The translations under genes were made by a program, and so were the position numbers. From DATKEJ01 sp963768715 (GTDB lineage: Bacteria; Bacteroidota; Rhodothermia; Rhodothermales; DATKEJ01): a stretch of DNA of 64,000 nt. The notes below the pieces were generated by a model. It saw only the letters and a list, made by a program, of their open reading frames with translations, searched no databases and was not told where the DNA came from. The stretch lies in contig CAVYJC010000005.1 in NCBI GenBank assembly GCA_963768715.1, positions 62,001-126,000 on the forward strand, given 5' to 3'. Numbering within the stretch: position 1 is the stretch's first letter; each line of letters opens with the position of its first letter. Below are positions 20,000 to 29,084 of the stretch, piece after piece.

Positions 20000-21412
20000 A
20001 TGGAAGAATTGACTCCGCGACAAATCGTCGCAGAACTGGATAAGTACGTCATTGGCCAGGATGAGGCCAAGAAGAGCGTTGCCATCGCTCTCAGGAATCG
20101 CTGGCGTCGACGAAATGCGGCTGAGGACATTCGGGACGAAATCATCCCGAACAATATCATCATGATCGGTCCCACCGGTGTCGGGAAGACCGAAATAGCG
20201 CGTCGATTGGCCAGGCTGGCTCAGGCGCCCTTCATCAAAGTCGAGGCGACGAAGTTCACGGAAGTGGGCTACGTTGGGCGTGACGTCGAGGGTATGATCC
20301 GCGACCTGACAGACATCGCCATCAATATGGTGCGCGCCGAACAGGCAGCCCGCGTGCGCGACCGTGCGGCGGATCTGGCTGAAGAGCGCGTCCTCGATCT
20401 ACTGATCCCACCAGCCTCCGCGCGACCTGAACCGGCGGGTGTAGAGGGCCGGGGATTCGTTCTCCAATCGTCTGGTGGCAGCAGCGTAGAACACAGCACG
20501 CCGCCCGAGGAACATGAGTTGCGGGAACGCACGCGCGACAAGTTTCGCGACAAGCTGAAGCGGGGCGATCTCGAAGACCGCGAAATCGAAATAGACGTCG
20601 CCGCCGATCAGCCGGCGATGATGCAGGTATTCGGCCCAATGGGCATCGAGGAGATGGGCTTGAACCTGCAAGACATGTTCGGCAATCTCACTGGAAAGCG
20701 AAAGAAGAAACGGAGGCTTCGCGTTGCAGAGGCGCGCGAAATCCTGACGAACGAAGAAGCCGAAAAGCTCGTCGACATGGAATATGTCACGAAGGAAGCG
20801 CTGCGGCGCGTGGAAGAAGCGGGTATCGTTTTCATCGACGAGATCGACAAGGTGGCTTCTCCGTCGGCGGCCCACAACGGATCGCCGGACGTTTCGCGGC
20901 AGGGCGTACAGCGCGACCTGCTTCCGATCGTGGAAGGTTCCACCGTCACGACGAAATACGGTCTCGTCAAGACCGATCACGTCCTGTTCATCGCATCCGG
21001 AGCGTTTCATACAGCGAAACCCAGCGACCTCATCCCTGAACTGCAGGGACGGTTTCCGATCAGAGTCGAATTGGATAGCCTTACCGAATCGGATTTCGTA
21101 CGCATCCTCACCGAGCCGCAGAACGCACTCATCAAGCAATACCAGGCCCTCCTCGCTTCTGAGGGCGTCGAAATTACGTTTTCCGAAAAGGCCGTGCGCG
21201 CCATTGCCCGAATCGCCGCCGAGGTCAACGATCAAGTAGAGAATATCGGGGCACGCAGGCTCCATACCATCCTGACCACGCTGCTCGAGGAGATTCTGTT
21301 CGAAATTCCCGACAACATGACGGAGACTCACATCGACATCTCAGAGGATCTGGTCGAAGAGCGTCTGGCAGCTATTGCGCGGGATCGAGATCTGAGCGAG
21401 TATGTACTCTGA
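20000..21412 (+). CDS. hslU: ATP-dependent protease ATPase subunit HslU
   Basis: AAA+ unfoldase partner of HslV. It is 470 residues, with N-domain LTPRQIVAELDKYVIGQDEA, Walker A GPTGVGKTE (about 55-63), an I-domain of about 140 residues (about 110-250), Walker B IVFIDEIDK and the sensor region GARRLHTIL. The C-terminal tail DLSEYVL matches the HslU tail that inserts into HslV pockets. Complete and undisrupted. Confidence 0.97.
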   Translation: MEELTPRQIVAELDKYVIGQDEAKKSVAIALRNRWRRRNAAEDIRDEIIPNNIIMIGPTGVGKTEIARRLARLAQAPFIKVEATKFTEVGYVGRDVEGMIRDLTDIAINMVRAEQAARVRDRAADLAEERVLDLLIPPASARPEPAGVEGRGFVLQSSGGSSVEHSTPPEEHELRERTRDKFRDKLKRGDLEDREIEIDVAADQPAMMQVFGPMGIEEMGLNLQDMFGNLTGKRKKKRRLRVAEAREILTNEEAEKLVDMEYVTKEALRRVEEAGIVFIDEIDKVASPSAAHNGSPDVSRQGVQRDLLPIVEGSTVTTKYGLVKTDHVLFIASGAFHTAKPSDLIPELQGRFPIRVELDSLTESDFVRILTEPQNALIKQYQALLASEGVEITFSEKAVRAIARIAAEVNDQVENIGARRLHTILTTLLEEILFEIPDNMTETHIDISEDLVEERLAAIARDRDLSEYVL

Positions 21413-21429
21413 GGCAGCCAACACCGTAT

Positions 21430-21473
21430 GCTACGGGATTCGCAGGAGCGAATAACTATTCGCCTCTCGTAGC
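21430..21473. other. Hairpin downstream of hslU
   Basis: GCTACG at 21430-21435 pairs with CGTAGC at 21468-21473, and an inner GCGAAT-AACT-ATTCGC stem-loop lies at 21448-21463. No T-tract follows, so it is a possible transcript-stabilising hairpin rather than a clear terminator. Confidence 0.45.
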
Positions 21474-21504
21474 CCCTGCCTACCCAACGGACTGATCTCA
21501 AAGA

Positions 21505-22014
21505 ATGGCCGTTCGCCCCATCCTCCAACTGGGCAATCCCGATCTTCACCGCGTCTGCCGACCGGTTGCGCAAGAGGAACTGGCTTTCGCGGCGCTCGTG
21601 GTCGAAGATCTCCACGACACCTTGCTCCACTTTCGTGAGCGCAACGGGATGGGTCGCGCAATCGCTGCGCCGCAGATCGGCGCACTCGTTCGGATCGTCT
21701 ACATGCATATCAGCCAACCGACAGTCTTCATCAATCCGACCCTCGTTGATCTCAGCGAGAGCAAAATGACGCTCTGGGACGACTGCATGTCGTTCCCCGA
21801 CCTCCTCGTGAAGGTGGAACGTCACGATCGCTGCGTCATCAGGTATCGGGATCTCGAATGGGCCGAACACACGATGGAGCTGAAAGGCAGCCTGTCAGAG
21901 CTGCTTCAGCACGAATGCGATCATCTCGACGGCATCCTGGCGCTCTCGCGTGCCGTGGATGCACAGTCGTTCGCGTATCGCGACGCATTCGAGGGACCGC
22001 GACTTATAACGTAG
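21505..22014 (+). CDS. def: Peptide deformylase family protein
   Basis: Metalloenzyme that removes the N-formyl group from nascent proteins. It is 169 residues. Motif 1 reads GMGRAIAAPQIG (GxGxAAxQ with an inserted residue). Motif 2 reads DDCMS rather than EGCLS but keeps the metal-binding Cys (C94). Motif 3 reads QHECDHLDG (HExxH, normal). All metal ligands are present. The non-canonical first two motifs suggest a divergent PDF or a specialised second copy. It lies between hslU and metG, and formyl-Met processing fits the metG neighbour. Confidence 0.85.
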   Translation: MAVRPILQLGNPDLHRVCRPVAQEELAFAALVVEDLHDTLLHFRERNGMGRAIAAPQIGALVRIVYMHISQPTVFINPTLVDLSESKMTLWDDCMSFPDLLVKVERHDRCVIRYRDLEWAEHTMELKGSLSELLQHECDHLDGILALSRAVDAQSFAYRDAFEGPRLIT

Positions 22015-22044
22015 TATTGAACACCGTACTTTGATCGTCCCAGG

Positions 22045-22104
22045 TACCAAGTACCAAGTACCAAGTACCAAGTACCAAGTACCAAGTACCAAGCACCAAG
22101 CACC
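22045..22104. repeat. Heptamer array TACCAAG x7 plus CACCAAG
   Basis: Seven identical TACCAAG units (22045-22093), then CACCAAG and a partial unit. The array ends 14 bp before the metG ATG, occupying the space where a ribosome-binding site would lie. Confidence 0.95.
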
Positions 22105-22118
22105 GCATAACTGACTTG

Positions 22119-24200
22119 ATGAATCACAACCGTTTGATGGTTACAGCAGCGCTCCCGTACGCAAATGGGCCGCTGCACGTCGGACACATTGCCGGGGCAT
22201 ATCTCCCGGCCGATCTCTACTGCAGATATCAAAGGCTGAAGGGTAGAGACGTCGTCTTCGTCTGCGGATCCGACGAGCATGGGGTTCCGATCATGCTCAG
22301 GGCGAGAGCGGAAAAGAGGACGCCAAAAGAAATCGCCGACCGTTACCACGCTATAATCGAATCGACCTTCGAGAAGCTGGGCATCGCATTCGACTACTAT
22401 GGGCGAACGACCTCGAAAGTCCACGCCGAGACCAGCCGCGATTTTTTCCGAAAGCTTGCGTTCGACGACGTATTTCGAATCAAATCAGAAGAGCAGCTCT
22501 TCGATCCGGAGGCAGAGATGTTTCTGGCGGATCGCTTCGTCGTCGGAACGTGCCCGAACTGTCAGTTCGAGGAGGCTTTCGGTGATCAGTGCGAGCGGTG
22601 CGGGATTTCCTTGAGTCCGGCCGAGCTCATCAACCCGCGCAGCACCATTACGCAGGCGACGCCCGTCATGAAGGAGACGACGCACTGGTACCTCCCGCTG
22701 GGTGAGTTCGAAGACCGTCTCAGGACTTGGATCGACAGTCATCCGGAATGGAAGCCCAATGTGCTCGGGCAGGTCCGAAGTTGGCTCAACGAGGGCTTGC
22801 GCGACCGTGCGGTGACGCGGGATTTGCCGTGGGGAATCCCCGTGCCGGAGGATGTCGCCGAGGCAATCGGCGTCGATGCATCGGGCAAGGTCCTTTACGT
22901 CTGGTTCGATGCACCGATCGGGTATATCTCGGCGACCAAGGAATGGGCCGCGAAGAAAGGCGATCCGGATCGATGGAAGAAGTACTGGCAGGCGGAGGAT
23001 TCGAAGCTCGTGCACTTCATCGGGAAGGATAACATCGTATTTCACTGCCTCATCTTTCCAGCAATGCTCATGGCACACGGCAAATACGTGCTGCCCGAAA
23101 ACGTGCCGGCGAATGAGTTCCTGAATCTCGAGGGGAAGAAGCTTTCGACCAGTCGCAACTGGGCCATCTGGGTGCACGAACACCTGGCCGAATTTCCGCC
23201 CGATCCGTTCCGGTACGCCTTGGCGACGATGTTGCCCGAGTCGAAGGACTCCGATTTCTCCTGGAGCGACTTCCAGGCCCGGGTCAACTCGGAACTGGCC
23301 GACGTGCTCGGCAACTTCGTGCACAGAACGACCACCTTTGCGACGCGCTATTTCGACGGCAAAGTGCCGCCTCTCGAGAGCCCACAAGGGATCGATCTCG
23401 AGGTGCTGGCGAAGCTCGCCGAAGGACCCTCACGGATCGGCAAAGCCTATGAATCATTCCGATTCCGGGATGCCGTGTTCGAAACGATGGCAATCGCCAG
23501 GATCGGCAACAAGTATTTCAATGACACGGAGCCATGGCGAACAATCAAGACCGACCCTGAAACGTGCGGGAACACGCTTCACGTCTCGCTTCAGCTTTGC
23601 GCCGCCCTCGCCGTACTCCTGGATCCGATCGTGCCGCACTCGGCCGCGAAGTTGCGAGAAACTCTGAACCTTGCGGGCGTCCGCAGCAGCGCCCCCGATG
23701 CCTCAGGGTCGGGCGACACGGGGTGGGACCAGGCTGCCTTTTCTCTGCTTCCGAGCGGCCATGTCCTGGGAACGCCCGAACCTCTCTTTACGAAGATGGA
23801 AGACGAAGTGGTAGAAGCTGAACGCGCCAAACTCGGGAAATTGGTCGACTCCGAACAACACAACTTCGAGCCCATCGGCGATCCTGTGGATTTCGACACC
23901 TTTGCCAAACTCGACCTGCGCGTTGCCAGTGTCGTCTCGGCCGAAAAGGTGGAAGGCACCGACAAACTACTCCGTCTTATCGTCGATCTCGGATTCGAGC
24001 GGCGGCAGATCCTCGCGGGACTGGCCATGCACATCAAGCCGGAAGATCTCGTATCCCGCCGAGTGGTCATCGTGGCAAATCTCAAGCCCCGAAAAATTAG
24101 AGGTTTAGAGAGTCAGGGTATGTTACTCGCGGCCGAGACGCCCGACGGCCGGCTTGTTCCTGTAGCCGCGGACGCCGACGAAGGATCGGTCGTGAGATAA
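22119..24200 (+). CDS. metG: Methionyl-tRNA synthetase
   Basis: Charges tRNA-Met with methionine. It is about 693 residues from ATG 22119 (an upstream TTG at 22116 is less likely). HIGH appears as HVGH (residues 20-23) and KMSKS as KLSTS (about 345). A zinc knuckle CPNC...CERC lies near residues 146-162. After the anticodon-binding helical domain there is a C-terminal tRNA-binding EMAP-like domain (FAKLDLRVASVVSAEKVEG to LAAETPDGRLVPV), as in dimeric bacterial MetRS. Complete. Confidence 0.97.
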   Translation: MNHNRLMVTAALPYANGPLHVGHIAGAYLPADLYCRYQRLKGRDVVFVCGSDEHGVPIMLRARAEKRTPKEIADRYHAIIESTFEKLGIAFDYYGRTTSKVHAETSRDFFRKLAFDDVFRIKSEEQLFDPEAEMFLADRFVVGTCPNCQFEEAFGDQCERCGISLSPAELINPRSTITQATPVMKETTHWYLPLGEFEDRLRTWIDSHPEWKPNVLGQVRSWLNEGLRDRAVTRDLPWGIPVPEDVAEAIGVDASGKVLYVWFDAPIGYISATKEWAAKKGDPDRWKKYWQAEDSKLVHFIGKDNIVFHCLIFPAMLMAHGKYVLPENVPANEFLNLEGKKLSTSRNWAIWVHEHLAEFPPDPFRYALATMLPESKDSDFSWSDFQARVNSELADVLGNFVHRTTTFATRYFDGKVPPLESPQGIDLEVLAKLAEGPSRIGKAYESFRFRDAVFETMAIARIGNKYFNDTEPWRTIKTDPETCGNTLHVSLQLCAALAVLLDPIVPHSAAKLRETLNLAGVRSSAPDASGSGDTGWDQAAFSLLPSGHVLGTPEPLFTKMEDEVVEAERAKLGKLVDSEQHNFEPIGDPVDFDTFAKLDLRVASVVSAEKVEGTDKLLRLIVDLGFERRQILAGLAMHIKPEDLVSRRVVIVANLKPRKIRGLESQGMLLAAETPDGRLVPVAADADEGSVVR

Positions 24201-24438
24201 TCCCGTTCGTGGTTGATACAGGCATCCGTTTGTGTCCAAGACTACTCGGGACGTAGGTTCGACGGGGCGGAAAGACGGGCCTGCCGGCCCCGAATCGCGA
24301 GTGTAGAACACGGGAAATCCACAGTTTGACTTGCAACAATCGGGGGCTCCAGGCGTGATCAGGGTTTTAGCGCGCTCCTTGTGGATGGCCCGGGCGCGGC
24401 ATACGTTCGCCAACATATTAGACGCTTCCCTCTGACCC

Positions 24439-25824
24439 GTGCTGCGACTAGAATCTCATGTTTTGTTGGTGGCGGCGGCGTTCGCTTTTGCGAGCCTGTC
24501 GTGTTCCGACGCACCGAATGGCGACGGAAGGCCAGGGGCGGCTGGAAACGTCGCCGCGGTCGAGGTGGTCAAGGCACAGTACGGCTCACTGCCGCTCGAC
24601 TATCGACTCAGCGGCACCGTGCGTTCGGCCAATCAGGTTGCGATTTATCCCGAGATTTCTGCCCCGGTTGTCAGCGTCGAAGTGCAGACCGGCGATCTCG
24701 TCCGGGCCGGTGATCCCCTTGTGTATCTTCGCGACACCCAATTCCGAGAGCAGATGGAGCAGGCCGACGCCGCGCTCGGCGTTGCGCGAGGCGAGGCGCG
24801 ACGCGCGGAATCGGACTTAAAGGAATCACGTTCGCGTCTCGCGCGAACGCAGCAGCTTGCCGCCCAGCGTTACCAGAGCGAGCAGGAATTGGAAACGCTG
24901 ACGGCTCAGGTCGAGGCGGCTGAAGCGGCGCTCGATCAGGCGTCGGCACGCGTCAAGCAGTCTGAAGCGCTTTTGAATGAGCGCAAAGAACAACTCCGAC
25001 GAGCGGTGGTCCGGGCGCCGGTTTCGGGGAACGTGGGCCGCCGAAACGTCGAAGTCGGAATGCGCGTGGATCCAAACACGCTGCTATTTGTGATCGGATC
25101 ACTCGATCTGATGCGCGTCGAGGTCTCAGTACCCGACGAGATGATCGGGAAGATCGGAAAGGGACAGACCGTGGCACTTGGCGCACCGGCATTCGGAGAC
25201 AGTACGATCACGGCCGAGGTTTCTCGGATGTCGCCCTTCCTCGCTCCGGGAAGCTTCACTGCCTCGGCGGAGATTGACGTCCGTAATGCAGGCGGCCTCC
25301 TTCGACCCGGCATGTTCGTCACGGTCGACGTCTTTTACGGTGAGAGCCAGCAGGCTACGCTCGTTCCGACAAGCGCCCTCTACGAAGATCCTGCGACCGG
25401 GATATTGGGCGTGGTGACTGCCCCGTCGCTCGGACTCGAAATACCGGTTGACGAGCCGGAGAGTTTCGACCCTGAGAATCCCCCGCCGTTGATGGCCTCG
25501 ACGCCGATGGCGTTCCAGCCCGTCGAAGTTCTGGCGCGCGGCGGAGATGCCGTTGGAATTCGGGGTGCGGAGCCAGGGAGCTGGGTCGTGGTTGTCGGCC
25601 AGAATTTGCTCGAAGGCATCGCCAATGAGCGCGTTCCCGCCCGTGCGCGTGTTGTGCCGTGGCAGCGGGTTTCGTCGCTGCAGGACCTGCAGGACGAGGA
25701 CCTGCTCCGCCAGTTCATGGCAAAGCAACAGCGGATGAGCAAGCAGGCCTTCGGCGGCGAAGCGCAGGCAGAGGACTCAACGGAATCCGTGGCCGCACCA
25801 AATGCTTCATCTTCGAGCGACTGA
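24439..25824 (+). CDS. RND efflux periplasmic adaptor (membrane fusion protein)
   Basis: Periplasmic adaptor of a tripartite efflux pump. GTG start at 24439. The hydrophobic leader HVLLVAAAFAFASLSC ends in a possible lipoprotein Cys at residue 22. A barrel-sandwich (lipoyl) half VVSVEVQTGDLVRAGDPL is followed by an alpha-helical hairpin (about 95-190) and VRAPVSGNVGRRNVEVGMRV, then a beta-barrel domain. The long acidic, Gln-rich C-terminus is unusual. It lies 78 bp upstream of the RND transporter. No TolC-like outer-membrane channel is present in the window. Confidence 0.93.
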   Translation: MLRLESHVLLVAAAFAFASLSCSDAPNGDGRPGAAGNVAAVEVVKAQYGSLPLDYRLSGTVRSANQVAIYPEISAPVVSVEVQTGDLVRAGDPLVYLRDTQFREQMEQADAALGVARGEARRAESDLKESRSRLARTQQLAAQRYQSEQELETLTAQVEAAEAALDQASARVKQSEALLNERKEQLRRAVVRAPVSGNVGRRNVEVGMRVDPNTLLFVIGSLDLMRVEVSVPDEMIGKIGKGQTVALGAPAFGDSTITAEVSRMSPFLAPGSFTASAEIDVRNAGGLLRPGMFVTVDVFYGESQQATLVPTSALYEDPATGILGVVTAPSLGLEIPVDEPESFDPENPPPLMASTPMAFQPVEVLARGGDAVGIRGAEPGSWVVVVGQNLLEGIANERVPARARVVPWQRVSSLQDLQDEDLLRQFMAKQQRMSKQAFGGEAQAEDSTESVAAPNASSSSD

Positions 25825-25902
25825 ACTTTGAACATGAAACCCAAAGTTGTAACTCGGATCCTGAAACGGCGCCTTGACAGGGTTTAATCAGGAATAAGCC
25901 CC

Positions 25903-28900
25903 ATGGCGACTCTGACCGATCTTTCGATTCGTCGCCCCGTGGCCACGACGATGTTCTATCTCGTCGTGATCACGGTGGGTATCGTGGGATTACTCTATCT
26001 GCCGGTCGATCTCCTGCCGCCGATCGAGTTCCCGAGGCTGACTGTCTACACTCGCTACAACAACGTCGGGCCGGAGGAGATCGAGCAGATCATCACGGAT
26101 CCTATCGAAAACGCCCTGTCGGGGGTCCCGAACCTGGAGCGGATGTCGTCGCAAAGTGAGGAAGGCATCAGCAGGGTAAGCCTGGACTTCTCCCAGAGCA
26201 CGACTCTTGACGAAGCGGCAAACGACGTCAGGGCCGCACTGGACAGAATCCGTGATCAGATACCGGTCGAGGCCGAACAGCCGGGAATCTGGAAGTTTGA
26301 TCCCAACCGGATATCGATCGTCCAGATATCGGTTGCCTCGAAACGCGATCTCGAATCCCTTACTCGAATCCTCGAGAGGGAAATCACGCAGCGTTTCGAG
26401 CAGATCCCTGGTGTCGGAACGATTCAGGTGCGCGGCGGCGTCTATCGCCAGATAAATGTAGACCTGAAGCGTGATCGCCTTCGAGCCGCCGGCTTGACCC
26501 CGCTGCAGGTGGAGCGCGCCATCGCGAGGGAGAATACGACGCTTCCGGGCGGGAACGTCAAAGAGGGGATCAAGGATCAGTACGTTCGAACCATCGGCGA
26601 ATTCAAATCGATCGATCAAATCGCCTCAACGGTAATTTCGACTGTTGACGGCGCGCCCATCCATGTTCGGGACGTCGCCGACGTCCATGACGGTTTTGAA
26701 GATATCTCGCGGCTCGCCGAATTGAGGGGGATGCCCGTCATACGGCTGTGGATTCAGAAGCAGAGCGGCGCCAACACGGTCACTGTCGCTCAGGCTATCA
26801 GAGCGGAGGTGGACCGGGTCAATACGGAACGAAAGGACCTCCAGCTAACGGTCATCAGCGATCAGAGCACGTTCATTCAGAACTCGATCGATAACGTCCG
26901 CAAATCGGCGTTCTGGGGCGGACTTCTTGCCGTTCTCGTGCTCTACCTGTTTCTACGTAGCGGGTCATCGACGGTGGTGATCGCGCTAGCCATACCAATC
27001 TCTGTCATCGCCACGTTCGGCGTGCTGTTCTTCGGCGGCCTCACCCTCAACCAGATGACGTTTGGAGGCCTTGCCCTGGGAATCGGGCTCATGGTCGACA
27101 ACTCGATCGTCGTGCTGGAGAACATCGTACGACTGCGGGAGGAACGCGGGGAATCGCTGTTCACGGCGGCCAGTCACGGGACTCGCGAGGTCGTCGGCGC
27201 AATCATCGCCTCGACGTTGACGACCTGCGTCATCTTCCTTCCGCTCGCATTCACACAGACGACTTCCGGAGCGCTGCTTCAGGCGCTGGCGATCGTCGTC
27301 GTTTTTGCACTGCTTTGCTCGCTCCTGGTGGCGCAGACGCTGGTTCCTGTTCTCGCCAGCCGCTTCCTCAAGATCAAGCCGGCGGATGCCTCCGACACAT
27401 CCAAGCGGGCGGCCTTCATGAAGAAGTTCGCACAGCTCGAGAGCCGGTACGCACGTTTCCTGGAGACGGCACTTCGTCGTCGCTACATGGTCTTCGGCAT
27501 CACGATGCTGGCGGTCGTGGTTGCCGTGTCACTTTGGCCACTCGTACCGATCGAGCTCGCGCCGCAGACCGATGCCGACGAGATCGACGTGGATCTCGAG
27601 ATGGCGCAGGGGACCAATGTCGCAGTCGTCAAGGTGTATCTCGACGAGCTCGAGCGCGCAGTGCGTCCCCTTCTCCCACCTGATGACGTCGAGAGTTATG
27701 CCACGGAGGTACGTGGAAGCCACGCCCAGATCGAGGTTCGGATGGTGTCTGCGGATAAGCGAAACGTGAGCAGCCAGAAGCTTGCGGATCACATCCGCGA
27801 GCAGGTCGACGGGATCATCCCGGGCGGCCGGATTCGCGTACGCGCCCAGTCGGGGCTTTGGATTCTCCGACGCATATTCAGTTCAGGAGACTCCGAAGAC
27901 GACGTCCAGATCGAAATCCGTGGTCACGACCTCAAGACTGCTGACGCGGTCGCGCATCAACTCATTCGGCGGATGCAGACGATCCCGGGTATCGCCGACG
28001 CTGAGATGAGCCGCAGGGAGGGACGACCGGAGCAAAACGTCACATTCGAGCGCGCAAAAATCGCGCAGGTCGGTCTGTCTGTCCAAGACGTCGCACAGGC
28101 AATCCAGACCTCGGTTGGAGGCAGCCGGGCCGGCGTATTTCGAACCGGTGGCGAGCAATTCCCCATCGTCGTTCGCCTTCGTCCTGAAGATCGCCTCAAC
28201 GTACAGGATCTCAACAACATCTCGGTCGAGACGCCGGCGGGACGCACCATTCCGGTGGCTTCACTGGTGGACATCGAGCGGGATCGTGGGCCTGAGTCGA
28301 TCGATCGCGTGGACGGTCGCCGGGTCACCTATGTCACGGCAACGCTGGAGAACGGCGTTGCGCTCGGTGACGCGGTGGGGCGGATCCAAGAGAAGGTAGC
28401 CGGGATGAACCTCCCCGACGGTTTTGCTATCTCGTTCGGCGGCGAGTACGAAGAACAGCAGAAGGCCCAGCGTGACTTCCTGATTGCCGTCATCATGGCC
28501 TTCCTCCTGATCTACATGGTGATGGCGGGTCAGTTTGAACGGTTCCTGGATCCGCTGATCGTCATGTTCGCTGTCCCGGTAGCGGTGGTCGGGGTCGTCC
28601 CGACGCTCTTGATCACGAACACCACCTTCAACGTCCAGAGTGCCATGGGGCTCGTCATGCTCATCGGTATTGTGGTCAACAACGCGATCGTGCTGGTCGA
28701 TTACATCAACCTGCTCCGACGGGAGCGGAATATGGAAGTCCACGAGGCTGTCATCGAGGCCGGACGGCTCCGCCTCCGCCCTATCCTCATGACCACGCTG
28801 ACAACTGTCATGGGACTCTTGCCGCTCGCGATTGCTCTGGGCGCCGGCACGGAAATCCAGGCGCCCCTCGCCCGGGTGGTAATCGGTGGACTCACCGCGT

Positions 28901-28989
28901 CGACGCTCATTACGCTGGTGCTCATTCCGACGATCTATGTGAGCGCGTATCGTGTCAGGGAGAGGATTGCGGCGCGACTGGGGCGGTAA
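25903..28989 (+). CDS. RND family efflux transporter, AcrB/MexB-like inner-membrane pump
   Basis: Proton-driven exporter of about 1028 residues with two repeats, each with six membrane helices around a large periplasmic loop. Motifs include the N-terminal LSIRRPVATTMFYLVVI and the TM4 relay MVDNSIVVLENIVR (about residue 396), which keeps an Asp. The second half has MAFLLIYMVMAGQFERFLDPL and GIVVNNAIVLVDYIN. It pairs with the upstream adaptor. Substrate class (drug versus other hydrophobic compounds) cannot be read from sequence. Complete and undisrupted. Confidence 0.95.
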   Translation: MATLTDLSIRRPVATTMFYLVVITVGIVGLLYLPVDLLPPIEFPRLTVYTRYNNVGPEEIEQIITDPIENALSGVPNLERMSSQSEEGISRVSLDFSQSTTLDEAANDVRAALDRIRDQIPVEAEQPGIWKFDPNRISIVQISVASKRDLESLTRILEREITQRFEQIPGVGTIQVRGGVYRQINVDLKRDRLRAAGLTPLQVERAIARENTTLPGGNVKEGIKDQYVRTIGEFKSIDQIASTVISTVDGAPIHVRDVADVHDGFEDISRLAELRGMPVIRLWIQKQSGANTVTVAQAIRAEVDRVNTERKDLQLTVISDQSTFIQNSIDNVRKSAFWGGLLAVLVLYLFLRSGSSTVVIALAIPISVIATFGVLFFGGLTLNQMTFGGLALGIGLMVDNSIVVLENIVRLREERGESLFTAASHGTREVVGAIIASTLTTCVIFLPLAFTQTTSGALLQALAIVVVFALLCSLLVAQTLVPVLASRFLKIKPADASDTSKRAAFMKKFAQLESRYARFLETALRRRYMVFGITMLAVVVAVSLWPLVPIELAPQTDADEIDVDLEMAQGTNVAVVKVYLDELERAVRPLLPPDDVESYATEVRGSHAQIEVRMVSADKRNVSSQKLADHIREQVDGIIPGGRIRVRAQSGLWILRRIFSSGDSEDDVQIEIRGHDLKTADAVAHQLIRRMQTIPGIADAEMSRREGRPEQNVTFERAKIAQVGLSVQDVAQAIQTSVGGSRAGVFRTGGEQFPIVVRLRPEDRLNVQDLNNISVETPAGRTIPVASLVDIERDRGPESIDRVDGRRVTYVTATLENGVALGDAVGRIQEKVAGMNLPDGFAISFGGEYEEQQKAQRDFLIAVIMAFLLIYMVMAGQFERFLDPLIVMFAVPVAVVGVVPTLLITNTTFNVQSAMGLVMLIGIVVNNAIVLVDYINLLRRERNMEVHEAVIEAGRLRLRPILMTTLTTVMGLLPLAIALGAGTEIQAPLARVVIGGLTASTLITLVLIPTIYVSAYRVRERIAARLGR

Positions 28990-29019
28990 GGACGTTGCAT
29001 TTGCGGAGTGCGGACTCGT

Positions 29020-29082
29020 GGCACGCGGCACGGGGCACGTCGCACATGGCACGCGGCACGGGGCACCTGGCACGTCGCACGT
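29020..29082. repeat. Heptamer array GGCACnn x9
   Basis: Nine units in exact phase: GGCACGC, GGCACGG, GGCACGT, CGCACAT, GGCACGC, GGCACGG, GGCACCT, GGCACGT, CGCACGT. It fills the gap between the convergent ends of the RND gene and the gene ending at 29085. Confidence 0.95.
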
Positions 29083-29084
29083 TC

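Noticed and set aside
22045..22104. CRISPR-like array
   Set aside because: The repeat is a contiguous 7-bp tandem without spacers, and no cas genes are present.
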